Of a DNA stretch of 64,000 nt, positions 37,650 through 48,903 are shown in pieces. Where the stretch lies: positions 7,846,632 to 7,910,631 of the forward strand of contig CM060312.1 of NCBI GenBank assembly GCA_030674185.1. The letters run 5' to 3'. Every line of letters starts with the position of its first letter. Position 1 is the stretch's first letter. The DNA is from Monoplex corrugatus (lineage: Eukaryota > Mollusca > Gastropoda > Littorinimorpha > Ranellidae). The notes beneath the pieces were generated by a model that saw only the letters and a list, made by a program, of their open reading frames with translations, was not told the DNA's origin and searched no databases. Both the position numbers and the translations under genes were made by a program.

Positions 37650-37802
37650 ACAGAAACAGCAAAGCGGCATCCAGGAGTCATGACCTGGACATGGCCCAGC
37701 CCCCTTAGAGTGTCAGGAGTTAAGGGCCGAAACACTTGCTTGACGGGGGTTTCTCCTCTGAGGACCTTCTGCTGTCTGGCTGTCCCCAGAGTTTCTTACT
37801 AC
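37650..37802 (+). mobile_element. SINE body fragment
   Basis: GCATCCAGGAGTCATGACCT, GGGCCGAAACACTTGC and GACCTTCTGCTGTCTGGC match the body of the minus-strand SINE at 59,765-60,122 at about 80 percent over 140 bp. The tRNA head is missing. Piece of a TTAA-MITE arm lies directly upstream (CTTATCCACCAGCTTCCTGT). Confidence 0.75.
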
Positions 37803-37804
37803 TA

Positions 37805-38236
37805 CCATAAAGTTCGGGCTATAGGCAGCGACTTTTCCCCCCAGTTTTAACCCCTGCTGCTTAAAAACGATGCGGCTTATTTGCGGATTTTCCCCAATCC
37901 CAGGAGCATCATATTCTTGTCTATTCTTAGCTTCTCTTTAACTCACCAAAATCGTGTTTACCGTTCATGAATTTTTCAGTGAGCTCCATGCTAAAGTGTT
38001 AACTGTTCACGTTAAAGTGTTAACTGTTAACTGTTCACATTTTTAAATCAAATCCGCACACATTAAAGCATTTGGATCAGTATTCAGATCTGCTCTGCTC
38101 AAGCGTACACCCTCATCATGCTGAAAACGCGATGTAATGCCTACGAAGCAGCCACCTGGCCATTGAAAAAGTGCGGCTCATAAACCAGTGCGGCTTATAT
38201 GTGATACCGGAGCGCCCAATAGCCTGAACTTTATGG
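37805..38236. mobile_element. 432-bp MITE with terminal inverted repeats and TA flanks
   Basis: The left end CCATAAAGTTCGGGCTATA and right end TAGCCTGAACTTTATGG are inverted repeats with one or two mismatches, each flanked by TA. Internal GTGCGGCTTAT-type motifs occur near both ends. A TA duplication suggests the Tc1/mariner-pogo superfamily. There is no transposase, so it is non-autonomous. It sits at the end of a SINE body fragment. Confidence 0.82.
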
Positions 38237-38258
38237 TACATGATAGGGAAGCAAAAAG

Positions 38259-38396
38259 TTAATCCTCTCATCCTATCCAACAGCTTCCTGTTTTCACTTG
38301 CTCACCCAACCCACCAGATTCCTGCAGGATGTGAGGGATTAAAAGAGTTAAATTTTGCAGCTGGTGGATAGGATGTGAGGGGAAAAAGGGTTTTTA
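38259..38396. mobile_element. TTAA palindromic MITE, copy 5 (decayed)
   Basis: TTAA-TCCTCTCATCCTATCC at the left and GCTGGTGGATAGGATGTGAG at the right. The right TTAA is lost. Confidence 0.55.
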
Positions 38397-38810
38397 CATT
38401 ACATATCACCTAAAATTTTACTTGCAAAAGTAAAGGCTGTTATTATGTTTTGACACTGTTAACAACATAGTTGAAGATACATTAGCAGATATTTTGACCA
38501 ATGTTAATACTAAGCCCAAAGACTTAGTATGAATACATATGTTACCTGTTCGGTTATACAATTGTACCTACACCTGGAATCATCAGATCTAAGAAACATT
38601 GTGGTTTCACTTGCTGATTACCTTACTGTTCTGTTAATCTAAATTTGAAGAAATAAAAGAATGAAAACAGAACACTCACTTCATTCTATTACAAACTGCA
38701 ACATCATCCAAGACATCCACTCATCATCAACAAAAAATCAACTGATTTGCTTTTATCCTTTTCCCCATGACATGTAGCATGCTTAGTTATGACAAAAAGA
38801 GTGTAGGCAA
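38397..38810. other. Intron without recognisable feature
   Basis: AT-rich. Confidence 0.5.
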
Positions 38811-38813
38811 AAC

Positions 38814-38814
<1 letters not shown>

Positions 38815-38880
<66 letters not shown>

Positions 38881-39368
38881 AGAGACAGAGACAGACAGAC
38901 AGAGAGTGGAAAGGTTTGGGGAGAGTTAAACAGAGAGAGACAGAGAGAGAAAGAAAGAGGAGAGAGGACAGAGAAAGAGGAAAGAGAGGGGGGGGGGGGA
39001 GACAGAGACAGAGAGAGAGATACAGGCATAAAGACAAACAGACACACAGATATACATGTATATACATATATATATGTATATATATATAGAGAGAGAAAGA
39101 GAGACAGAGAGTGAGTGAGAGAGAGAGAGAGAGAGAGAGACACAGAGAGAGAGAGAGAGACAGAGTGCACACAAACACATACACACAAACGCCTGCGCAC
39201 ACACACACATCAGATACATACACACACATACCACAACAAACACACTCATACACACAAACACACCACACCAAACCACAAACACACACACACACACACATAC
39301 ATACATACACACACAGATCATACCACACACACACACACACACACAAATACACACCCCATACCACAAAC

Positions 39369-39399
<31 letters not shown>

Positions 39400-39420
39400 A
39401 ACATACACACACACACACAC
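38815..39420. repeat. (GA)n, (TA)n and (CA)n compound block
   Basis: GA-rich 38,815-39,165 with a small TATA core at 39,060-39,088, then imperfect CA to 39,420, ending 20 bp from the exon H donor. Confidence 0.96.
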
Positions 39421-39439
39421 CTCTAGTCAATTCACTTAC

Positions 39440-39518
39440 CAGCCACTAGTTCAAAGGCAGGGATTTTTTTGGGTGGCAGCAGTTCTCTCATAAGTTCTTC
39501 AGTGTCACTCTCCTCCTC
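39440..39518 (-). CDS. Exon H, 79 nt
   Basis: Acceptor GTGTTTTTCAG and strong donor GTAAGTGAAT. It encodes EEESDTEELMRELLPPKKIP then AFELVA, phase 0 in and 1 out. The ELMRELLPPKKIPAFE segment looks like a short conserved motif. A (CA)n block ends about 20 bp from the donor. Confidence 0.87.
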
Positions 39519-39699
39519 CTGAAAAACACACACCACAGGAGTTAGTGAAATACTAAAGTCTACACACAGTGAAAGACTAGGCTCTGATCCTTAAACTTAA
39601 CAAACATTTAACGGTAGAACAACTCATCCAACAAACAATAGTTTCAATATTAGCATAAAGATTGTTTCCTAGCCATGACATGAAAAATAACAAGCACCA

Positions 39700-40018
39700 T
39701 TTGCCATGGTGTGGTGGTTAGTACAAAGGATTACAGACTGGAAGGCTGTAGGTTCGAATCCCCGTGAGTCCCTTCAAAAATCACAATAGGATTTTTTGCT
39801 GCCAACTGGCCCCTAACCACAGCTGAGCATACTGTGGTCTCACTGGGAAGATTGGGACCACACAGTTGAGTCTCACCCATTACAAAGATGTGTCACTGAG
39901 GGTGTTGCTTAATTCTTCTGACCAACACAGCAGGTGTCTGTATCTTTTGGACCCGGCTGAGGCCAGGATATATTATGATAGTAAGCTCAGAGTACAGCTC
40001 TGTCATGCAGTCTGAATC
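39700..40018 (+). mobile_element. tRNA-derived SINE, full-length-like
   Basis: An A-box-like TGGTGTGGTGGTTAG near 39,708 and a B box GGTTCGAATCC near 39,751 mark a Pol III promoter. The body carries GGACCACACAGTTGAGTCTC and CTGACCAACACAGCAGGTGT. The same order is found on the minus strand at 54,035-54,345. It ends in CAGTCTGAATCCA plus a (TCA)n tail that merges with the tail of the next element. Confidence 0.85.
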
Positions 40019-41225
40019 CATCATCATCATCATCAGGTACCCTGCTGCATGGCGTTGGCAACCATGGACTTCCAACCATCTCTATCTCTCATTGCCCCTA
40101 GCATCTCCCCCACCCTCCTCATCCCCAGCCACTCTGCAAGTCCGTCCAGCATTCTCTCCCTGGGTCTACCTGGTGCTCTCTTTCCCTCCAGCTTTCCCGT
40201 TGTGACCAGGTGCTCCAAATCCCCCTTCCTCATAAAATGGCCTATAAATGTTGCCTGTCTTTTACTAATCTTCCTTATGAGTGATCTACTTGTGTCTGCC
40301 TCCATCAAGACTGTCTCGTTTGTTTTCTTTGCTGTCCATGGAACTCTCAACATTCTTCTGAGAAACCACATCTCGGCTGCCTCAATCTCGCTCTGGCTTT
40401 GCTTGCTGACTGTCCACGCCTTGCATCCTTACAACAGTACTGGTTCTATATAACATTCAAGGACTCTCTTTCTGATGTTAATTGATAGGCATTTGTTGGT
40501 AAGAATGCTTGTCATCTTCTTGAATGCTGTTTTGGCTTGGCCAATTCTGCCAGCTATTTCCGATGTGCATATGCCATCTGATGAAATGACCGTTCCCAGG
40601 TATTTGAACTTATTAACCTGTGTCAAGGTTGCGCCATTTGTTGTTATTTTGCATGAGGGGATTTCATGTTTTTTACTGATCACCATGACTTCAGTCATTC
40701 TGCTGTTTAATTCCAACCCCTTACCTTTGCTTTCTATTTCTAGTATATTCACAAGGTTTTGTAGGTTCCTTTCACTTTCTGCAATTAGCACGGTGTCATC
40801 TGCGTACCGAATGTTGTTTATCATTTTCCCTCCAACCTTTAATCCAGGGTCTTCTTCTAGGTTTCCCATGATGTTTTCGCTGTATAGTGAAAACAGATCT
40901 GGTGACAAAACACAACCCTGTCTGACTCCTCTTTTGATGTTTTGGAAAGAGCTTATATTGTTTTCTCATTGCAGCTGTTTGTTCCCAGTACATATTCCTG
41001 ATTATTCGTAGATCTTTTACATCAACATTGAGTCTCTCCAGTTGGTTGATCAATTCTTCATGTCGTACCCGATCGAAAGCCTTGGTATAGTCAACAAAGC
41101 ATAAATACAAATCCTTATTCATCTCAATTGACCTCTCTATGATAGTTCTTAGGATGTATATGGCATTAATAGTTCCTTTCCCTTTCACAAATCCACACTG
41201 TTCTTCTGCTATTTCTATTTTGATT
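40019..41225 (-). mobile_element. 5'-truncated non-LTR retrotransposon, reverse transcriptase
   Basis: Minus-strand frames encode reverse-transcriptase motifs in order: FVKGKGTINAIYILRT, YLCFVDYTKAFDRVRHEELI (motif A), RYADDTVLIAESE (motif C, YADD), NKFKYLGTVISSDG and the C-terminal FIGHFMRKGDLEHLVTTGKL. It ends GRPRERMLDGLAEW...NAMQQGT. There is one frameshift near 40,965 and an in-frame TAA near 40,430, so it is inactive. The 3' end is a (TGA)n tail at 40,019-40,035. The 3' part matches 5,847-6,117. Flanks TGAATCCA and TGATTCCA may be an imperfect target-site duplication. Confidence 0.88.
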
Positions 41226-41239
41226 CCATAGCATCATGA

Positions 41240-41685
41240 TTTTCATCCTCATCCTCCTCTTCATCATCATTACATTGTAAAAACTGTGCCATCTTCTGCA
41301 GACATTAAAGTGGCATAAAAAATTTGGGGGTGGGTGGGTGGGTGGCAGATGAGCACAAAGGAAATCTCCTTGAGTGTAATGATCCCTTTAATTTGAAAAA
41401 AAGCATTTTCATTTTAAGAGTGCTAGCTTTCAGGGGAAATTTCTATGTTGAAGAATGTTTTTGAAGTTTTCTTCATTGCCTGTGTTCAAGCGATGTTGTT
41501 TCAGGTGTGTGTATTCACACTGTTCTGGTTATTTGGCTCACACTGTGCAGACAGTATGCTTACTTAAGTCTTTGATCATTTTGACAGGCAAACTTTTGTT
41601 TTGGTTTCCCTACAAAAGAAGGGTTTCTGACAAAATTTTGCGATGGACAATCATTTTGTTGTTATGTGTTAGATAAGATCTAGCA
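41240..41685. other. Intron without recognisable feature
   Basis: Has a small (GGGT)n at 41,330-41,345; otherwise nothing. Confidence 0.5.
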
Positions 41686-41689
41686 GAGC

Positions 41690-42060
41690 AGACAGAAGTA
41701 AAGTCCTGTCCAACCAGGAATTGAATATGGGACTACTCATTTCATAGGTTGCCACTTCAACTCTTTTACATACATGTGTATCACCATGGCTCTTTCAAAA
41801 GAACCAACCAGCCTGCATTAGACTAACAACAATTAAAGGTTAAAAAAAGGTTAAAGGTCCCATGGTCAATATGGCCGTAGGGGCGGTGAACTGTTAAAGA
41901 TTCACCGTGTCTAGGGCACGGCATTATGAAAGGCGGAGCCCATCCCTCTCCTTTCGCTGCCTTTTTTAAACCTCCCCCGACCGAAGTCAGGTACCCATTC
42001 ACTGCTGGGTGGACAGAGGGAGTTTTCAGGCCGGAAAAATCGAACCAGCGAATAACAACA
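41690..42060 (-). mobile_element. SINE-like copies, minus orientation
   Basis: On the minus strand GTCCACCCAGCAGTGAATGG and GTACCTGACTTCGG match the CCAGTCCACCCA SINE type. At the left end AAAGAACCAACCAGCCTGCA matches the end of the 32.2-kb dispersed repeat. Boundaries between the two are unclear. Confidence 0.6.
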
Positions 42061-42140
42061 ATAACAACAACAAAAAAAGCAAAAATAATCCAACAAAGTT
42101 AAACAACAACAACAACAAAAAACATGGAACACAGCCTCAC

Positions 42141-42370
42141 CTCTGTTGCCTCTGCCTCAGACACAGCTTCAGGAGTGGAGGAGGGAGTGAGGGTGGGGGT
42201 GGGTCCAGGTGATCCTTCAAACTTGGGGAACTCAAAGCGCGGGACTTCCTTCCTGCCTCCCTGCCCTGTGTCCCCCTCTCCTGTTCTGGTTTCTGATATC
42301 TCCCCCTCCTCTCTCTTCCCTGCTGAACCAGGAGCTCCCTTCCTCTTCTGCTTTTTTCGCTTCTGTTTTT
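42141..42370 (-). CDS. Exon G, 230 nt
   Basis: Acceptor CATTTTACAG and donor GAG|GTGAGGCTG. It encodes a Lys/Arg cluster (KQKRKKQKRKG) that could be a nuclear-localisation or RNA/microtubule-binding basic patch. A Gly/Glu-rich linker, an aromatic motif VPRFEFPKFEG and a Pro/Thr/Ser tail follow. It enters in phase 1 and leaves in phase 0. Exon GC content clearly exceeds the surrounding intron. Confidence 0.87.
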
Positions 42371-44195
42371 CTGTAAAATGTATGGATACAGATATACAAA
42401 AAGAATGGCTGTTACTGATACTGTTATTGTTATTTCTCTTTAAAGCCCTGCCATGCTGACTGTGTACAGCCATATCACAGTTATTTCTGTTTAAAGTCCA
42501 GCTGACTGCATAGAGATGTATCAGGGCTATAACCATTTATCACACAACACTTCAAGAGAAAAAAAAGGAAAAGAAAATTAAGTACACACACCAATGCATT
42601 CGTGCACATAATCTTTATGCCCCTGACTGCTCTGTCCAATTTATCACACAAGGGATTTAAAAAACATACCTGAACACAAATTTAAACATAACTAAGGACA
42701 CTCAAACATACATAAAAACAGGCATAAATTACCTAAAATTGCTTCGGCATATCACATTTCCCTAGAGCCAAAAATGTACTTAATGATTCTACCCAATCAT
42801 CAATCCTAAGAGAAAGCACATAAGACTTCACTGAACACATACAGGTGAATGGATCAACAAGGCAGAAATGATAAGAAGAAATGACAGAAAGCAAAGGAAC
42901 AAGGCAGAAACAAAGAGAGTGATCAAAAAGAGGCAATTTCTAGCACAGAATTTCCAGAAAGTGGGGATATCATTTGCAATGAAAGAGCCCCCAGCAACAA
43001 CATGGGGAATGTTATGGCTATTCTGAATGACAGTGTTTTTTATAAATCATAAATATTCAATTTTATGTTAGTGTCTGTGCAGTAATAATCATTATGAACA
43101 TCCTGCAACAGTGGCAGTATTATTACACCACAACATGACATTTACTGATCAATAATGAATGCACTGTGCTCATGATCAAAAAACAAACAAAACAAAACAA
43201 AACAAAACAAAATTAGTAATGTCAATTAAAACTAAATCTGACTTACCCTAAACGGTGACAAACTGTGTATGGAAAAAATGGAGGAGGATTTTCCGTTGTT
43301 AAGTTCCTCACAACCTTTTCACTGTTAATGGCAATATAATTCACATCACTTTCATCTGCTGTCTGGTTCTCACTTTTACGATACTAAGATTGCTGATATA
43401 CAAATAAGACATAAAAATAATTCTTGTTAACTTGCTGACAACATACTGATCAGTAAAAGGCCTCTCTTACTCACATCAAATGACCACGTCTCATAAGGTC
43501 TCCATGTGAGTAGGTTCCAAACATACTGTACCCTCACCAAAGCTCTTATAATATCAGCTAATCCTTATAAATATTTTCACAGAACAAGGCTTGTTATTTC
43601 ACGGCATTAACTCACCCCTCTCTTTTCTACCATGACGGTATGAGACATGGTCAAGCCATACAAATTTACTCTCTGTGATGTCTCTACAATGTGACAATGT
43701 CAGTGTAAACGTGTTGTCAGTGTAAACATGTTGCACAGCTAATTATTCACAATGGTACGACAGATACTGGAAATGAAAAGAGAAGAAAATGTTGATTTCG
43801 AGCTTCCATTAAAATCCCAAGCTTTACTCATAAATTTACGAAATTCAATCCACTTCAGTTGTTAAAAAATACCAATATAGCTAATACAAGTAATTTCATG
43901 CATTTCTAGTGAAGGAATTTTGCTGATTTATTGTTGACACTGGTGTCATTCGTCTTCACACTGCACTATGCACAGTACACAGGTGATTTCATTCTAACTG
44001 TGCTCATCTACATCTACATACAGCAAGGACATACAGCGCTGCATTCAAAATGAAAAGGTGATAGAACAAAGTGTCCTGAAGAGATACAGAAAAACTGGAC
44101 ATAATGTCCGAACCAACAAAAATAACAAGACAGAAACCAAAGCATAAAATGAAGCATCAAGTAAGCGTTGCCATTCACAAAAATAAACAGAGCAC
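42371..44195. other. Intron without recognisable gene
   Basis: AT-rich. A small (AAAAC)n lies at 43,185-43,210. A donor-like GTAAGTCAG on the minus strand near 43,245 was rejected as an exon boundary on phase. Confidence 0.5.
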
Positions 44196-44199
44196 ATTC

Positions 44200-44372
44200 A
44201 GAGTGTGTGTGTGAGCATGTGCGTATGCACGTGCATGCATGTGCGTGTGCGTGTGTGTGTGTACGTGCGTGTTTGTGTGTGTGCGTGCATTTCTGCATGA
44301 ATGTGTGTGTATGTGTGCGCATACGCCTAAGAGAGAAAGTGATGAGTTTGACCAAAAAAAAAAAAAAAAAAA
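44200..44372. repeat. Imperfect (TG/CG)n and poly(A)
   Basis: TG-rich with GCATGC and GTGCGT interruptions, then 18 A at about 44,355-44,372. Confidence 0.9.
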
Positions 44373-44944
44373 ATATAGCTGAAATAGAATTTGAAGTGCA
44401 TCAAGGAAATGGTAGACTATCACAACAGTGAAAACTGAATTGTCAAAATTGTGCTATTCAGACCTTCCTCAAAAGTGCTGACTTTAGGGACCTTTTTTTT
44501 TTTTTTAGTCCATTTTCTACGGTTCATAGCTTTGATCCAAATGTAGTATAAATCCACCCAAACAGACATGAGAAAATCTTGTTCACACATTTTAATCACA
44601 CACACACACCCACAGACAAGACATTTCTCTCCGGTTGGTACAGAACAATCTCCTTTTTTTTTCAAAAGGAGATTGAAAAGAAAGGAAAAAAAGAAATGCA
44701 AAAAATAGACAACAGTGTCTTTTTTCCATGCACCTTTAATACATTTTGTATTATTGCAATCTTCAAACCAAAAGATACCAATAAGTTTTTAAAGATCTAA
44801 ATTGGAGTTTAAAAAAAGTCTTCACATGAACAACTGAAAAACCTTTGCCAACACATTCTGTCTACAAACATTTTGCCTGTCTTGTCTCAAATGATCTTTT
44901 TTAATTATGCATTCTTAAAAAATATGATGTGCTACTTTTACCTT

Positions 44945-45402
44945 TTGCATACTCACCTATCCACCAGCTTCCCGCATTATCAGCCATAATAGAAAAGCAA
45001 ACATTTAACCAATTGACTCCCCCACCCTATCCTCCAGTTTCCAGCATTATCAGCCAATAATTAAAAAAAAGCAAAAACTTTAACCCCTGGACTCTCTCAC
45101 CTATCCACCAGCTTCCTGTATTATCAGCCATAAAGAAAAGCACACTTAACCCTTTGACTCCCCCACCTATCCACCAGCTTCCAGCATTATCAACCATATA
45201 TAAAAAAAAAAGCAAAAACTTTAACCCCTGACTCTCTCACCCTATCCACCAGCTTCCGGCATTATCAGTCATAATAGAAAAACAAAAATGTAACCCTTTG
45301 ATTCCTTCACCTATCCATCCAGTCTCCTGCAGGATAGGGTGAGAGAGTGATGGGGCTAAATTTTTACCGCTGGATGATAGGTTGAGGGAGTGAAAAGGTT
45401 AA
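44945..45402. mobile_element. TTAA palindromic MITE cluster, copy 6 (multi-unit)
   Basis: Four to five successive units of CTTTGACTCCC, CACCTATCCACCAGCTTCC, AGCATTATCAGCCAT, AAAAGCAAA run in direct order. They are closed by a reversed arm (GATAGGGTGAGAGAGTGA, then GAGGGAGTGAAAAGG-TTAA at 45,402). This looks like tandem amplification of one arm. Confidence 0.7.
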
Positions 45403-45454
45403 AGTAAATGTACAGCATACAGATACCATAAGTAAACTACAAGTACTACCAACA

Positions 45455-46300
45455 ATGAAATGAACAAACGACAGCATGTGTGCACACAACTACATGAACA
45501 AATGACATTCTGTGCACAAAATTATATTAACAAAAGAACATACTGTGCACAAAACTACATGAATGGATATACTGTGCAGAAATACATGAACAATGAACAT
45601 CTGTGCACAAAACTACATGAACAAATGAACATTTCTGTGCACAAAACTACATGAACAAATGAACATTCTGTGCACAAAACTACATGAACAAATGAACATT
45701 CTGTGCACAAAACTACATGAACAAATGGAACATTCTGTGCACAAAACTACATGAACAAATGGATATACTTTGCATGACAAACTACATGAACAAATGGATA
45801 TACTGTGCACAAAACTACATGAACAAATGGAATACTGTGCACAAAACTACATGAACAAATGGATATTACTGTGCACAAAACTACATGAACAAATGATATA
45901 CTGTGCACAAAACTACATGAACAAATGAACATACTGTGCACGAAATATATAACAAAAGACATATTGTGTACAAAACTACATGAACAAATGAACATACTGT
46001 GCACAAAACTACATGAACAAATGAACATTCTGTGCACAAAACTACATGAACAAACAGAACATACTGTGCACAAAACTACATGAACAAATGAACATTCTAT
46101 GCACAAAACTATATGAACAAATGAACATTCTATGCACAAAACTATATGAACAAATGAACATTCTATGCACAAAACTATATGAACAAATGAACATTCTGTG
46201 CACAAAACTACATGAACAAATGAACATTACTGTGCACAAAACTACATGAACAAATGAACATTCTGTGCACAAAACTACATGAACAAATGAACATACTGTG
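45455..46300. repeat. 33-bp minisatellite
   Basis: About 25 units of ACAAAACTACATGAACAAAT then GAACATTCTGTGC. The period is divisible by three and opens frames on both strands; no gene is inferred. Confidence 0.96.
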
Positions 46301-46504
46301 TATGAAAAAAAGCAGAAGCAAATAACAAATATAGGCATCTGGAAGCCCAAGTCTGCACCGCTTATACCATCAGTAAGACACAGTGGCTGATTTGTAACTA
46401 ACACAACAACAATGAAACAACAACAACAAAAAGCACTTGGAGTCAATGAACATATTGTAACTGAGATGCAATGACATGTCGTGCAGATATGCGTCGTACG
46501 ATGT

Positions 46505-46551
46505 TTGTGTGTTGTGTGTGTGTGTGTGTGTGTGTTGTGTGTGTGTGTGTG

Positions 46552-46640
<89 letters not shown>

Positions 46641-46770
46641 GTGTGTGTGTGTGTGTGTGTGTGTGGTGCGTGCTGTGCATGCTGTGTGCTGTGTGTGTGT
46701 GTGCATGTGTGGATGTTTGCTGTATGTTGTGTTATGCATTTGTGTGTACATGTGTGTGTGTGTTTGCGTA

Positions 46771-46847
<77 letters not shown>

Positions 46848-46852
46848 ATGTG
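46505..46852. repeat. Long (TG)n block
   Basis: Two pure TG runs separated by a TG-rich stretch with GCTGTGCATGCTGTG. Confidence 0.97.
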
Positions 46853-47313
46853 CGCATATGCCTTTGTACCACCTTGTATCTGCGAACATATGTCCATAAA
46901 GAAAGTGAATGAAATGTTCAAGACATGAATGTACAAAAATGGTACAAAACCAGACAAACTATGTGGCATATAGAAACTAGGCAGTTGCACTAACCTAAAA
47001 GGAACCCCCCTGGACACACTACAAAGTGTTTTCTAACATACAACAAATACATAACTACTGTGCAGGAGACCAATGGTTACAGACCCTGTAACATAAATAA
47101 ACGAACAAAGCAGAAGTCTAAACCTTACCAAAAGCATGAAATAAGCAAAACTAATCAAACAATTCAACAAGAAAAGACCAACCAGGCAAAATAGCATTTC
47201 AGACAACGAAAAATGAAGAAATCTACGGTGCTCAAACCAACTACATGTTACAGCAACAGTCTCTTTCATCTAAGGACAACATGGACGGCCAAACATGTGA
47301 ACAAAAAAAATAC
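46853..47313. other. Intron without recognisable feature
   Basis: AT-rich intron between exons F and G. Confidence 0.5.
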
Positions 47314-47388
47314 CCATTAAGACTTCGTCAGCTATGTCCTCCTCATTGAGAATCAGTTCTGCTCTAGCTCTCCGCTCCTCTTCCCTGT
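47314..47388 (-). CDS. Exon F, 75 nt
   Basis: Acceptor GATGCTACAG and donor ATGG|GTATTT, phase 1-1. It encodes (D)REEERRARAELILNEEDIA then DEVLM, a highly charged probable helix continuing the helix at the end of exon E. The donor is somewhat weak (GTATTT), but phase and reading agree on both sides. Confidence 0.82.
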
Positions 47389-47434
47389 CTGTAGCATCAA
47401 CAGCAACTAGTCTTTTATTCAAGTGGGATGGATG

Positions 47435-47625
47435 AAGGGGGACAGACAGATAGAGAGGGGGAGGAAGATGAGGTGAAGGGGGGAAGGGAAGATGGGGTGA
47501 AGAGGGGGGGGAAGGGGAGATGGGGTGAAGAGGGGGGAAGGGGAGATGGGGTGAAGAGGGGGGAAGGGGAGATGGGGTAAAGAGGGGAGAAGGGGAGATG
47601 GGGTGAAGAGGGGGAGAAGGGGAGA
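47435..47625. repeat. G-rich 26-bp minisatellite, left part
   Basis: Units GGGGAGATGGGGTGAAGAGG then GGGGAA. It is continuous with 48,904-49,975 across a retrotransposon insertion. Confidence 0.95.
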
Positions 47626-47962
47626 TAATAATAATAATAATAATATATTTTATTTATATAGCGCAAAATCTTGACAAAATCAAATCTAAGCGCTGAGCGT
47701 ATACATGCATACATACCTACATACATATGAGCGTATACATGCATACATACATGCTTACATACTTACATACATAAATCTAAGCTGAGCGTATACATGCATA
47801 CATACATACATACATAAATCTAAGCGTATACATACATACATACATACATACATACACACGCACGCACACGCACACACAACAACCACAATATTCATATAGC
47901 GCAAATCTCGACAAAATCAAATCCAAGCGCCGAAAAGACACACACGCACACACGCACGCACG

Positions 47963-48016
<54 letters not shown>

Positions 48017-48903
48017 CATGGCCACAAATGGGTAGAAAAGAATAAAAGCAATAAAAGCAAGAATAAAACCAATGGAAAACCACAGAGAGCACATCATATA
48101 CAATTATATATTAAAACAAAGTGATTCCCCTCCGAGCGGAGACAGGCTGCAGAGGGGGGTTGAGTGAGGTTAGGATTTTATGCAGAGGAGAAAAGGTGAG
48201 TTTTGAGAGCGGACTTGAAGGAGGCAAAAGTAGGTTGCTGACGGACTGAGAGAGGAAGTTTGTTCCAGGAGAGTGGACCAGAAACAGAGAAGGCTCGTGG
48301 ACCATAGGTATTGAGCTTAGTGCGTGGAAAGCGAAAAGTCAGAGGATCGGAGGCAGAGCGGAGGGTACGTGAGGGAACATAGATCTCAAGTAGGCTTGAC
48401 AGGTAATCGGGGGCTGCGTTATTGAGGCTTTTGTAGCACATGGTGTCTAGTTTGTACTGTATGCGCTTTGATACAGGGAGCCAGTGAAGTTGTGCCAGGA
48501 GAGGAGATATGTGGTCAGCTTTTTTCATTTTGAGTACAAGGCGTACAGCATTGTTTTGAATGCGCTGTAGGATGTGAATGGTGGAGGCAGGAAGACCAGA
48601 CAGGAGTGAATTGCAATAGTCAATGCGAGACATTATGAAGGAGAGAACGAGTTTTGCAGTTGTTTCGACAGAGAGATACTTCCTGATCAGGCTTATACGA
48701 TGGAGATGATAGTAGCAAGATCTGGCAGTTTGAGAAACAAAGTTGTTCATGGACAGGGTAGAGTCAATGCAGACACCAAGGTTTTTAGCTGAATCAGAAA
48801 TTGGGACTGATGTGTTACATAATGGGAGAGAAAGAGGAGGCAGCTGGGAAAGTTTCTGACGGGTGCCAATGAGGATAGCTTCTGTCTTGTCGTCATTAAG
48901 CTG
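47626..48903 (-). mobile_element. 5'-truncated CR1/L2-like non-LTR retrotransposon, intact C-terminal frame
   Basis: An unbroken minus-strand frame 48,903-48,178 (241 codons and stop) contains DDKTEAILIGTRQKLSQLPP, KNLGVCIDSTLSM, MSRIDYCNSLLSGLP, RIQNNAVRLVLK, LHWLPVSKRIQYKLD and GPLSWNKLPLSVRQQ. These are conserved landmarks of CR1/L2-like reverse transcriptases after the catalytic motif. The 3' UTR ends GCGCTATATAAATAAAATAT plus (TAT)n. It also holds an expanded region where the near-end motif TTAGATTT and TATG/CA repeats are duplicated (47,700-48,013). AAGGGGAGAT at both edges fits a target-site duplication within the G-rich array. Confidence 0.88.

Noticed and set aside
40033..41225. Host gene related to reverse transcriptase
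   Set aside because: Frameshift, in-frame stop, truncation and (TGA)n tail identify a dead retrotransposon rather than a domesticated gene.
43230..43270. A 16-nt microexon with strong donor GTAAGTCAG near 43,245
   Set aside because: Adding it between exons F and G breaks the required phase 1-1 junction.
45747..46205. Cys-rich repeat protein on the minus strand
   Set aside because: Shadow of the 33-bp minisatellite; no conserved start, splice sites or signal peptide context.
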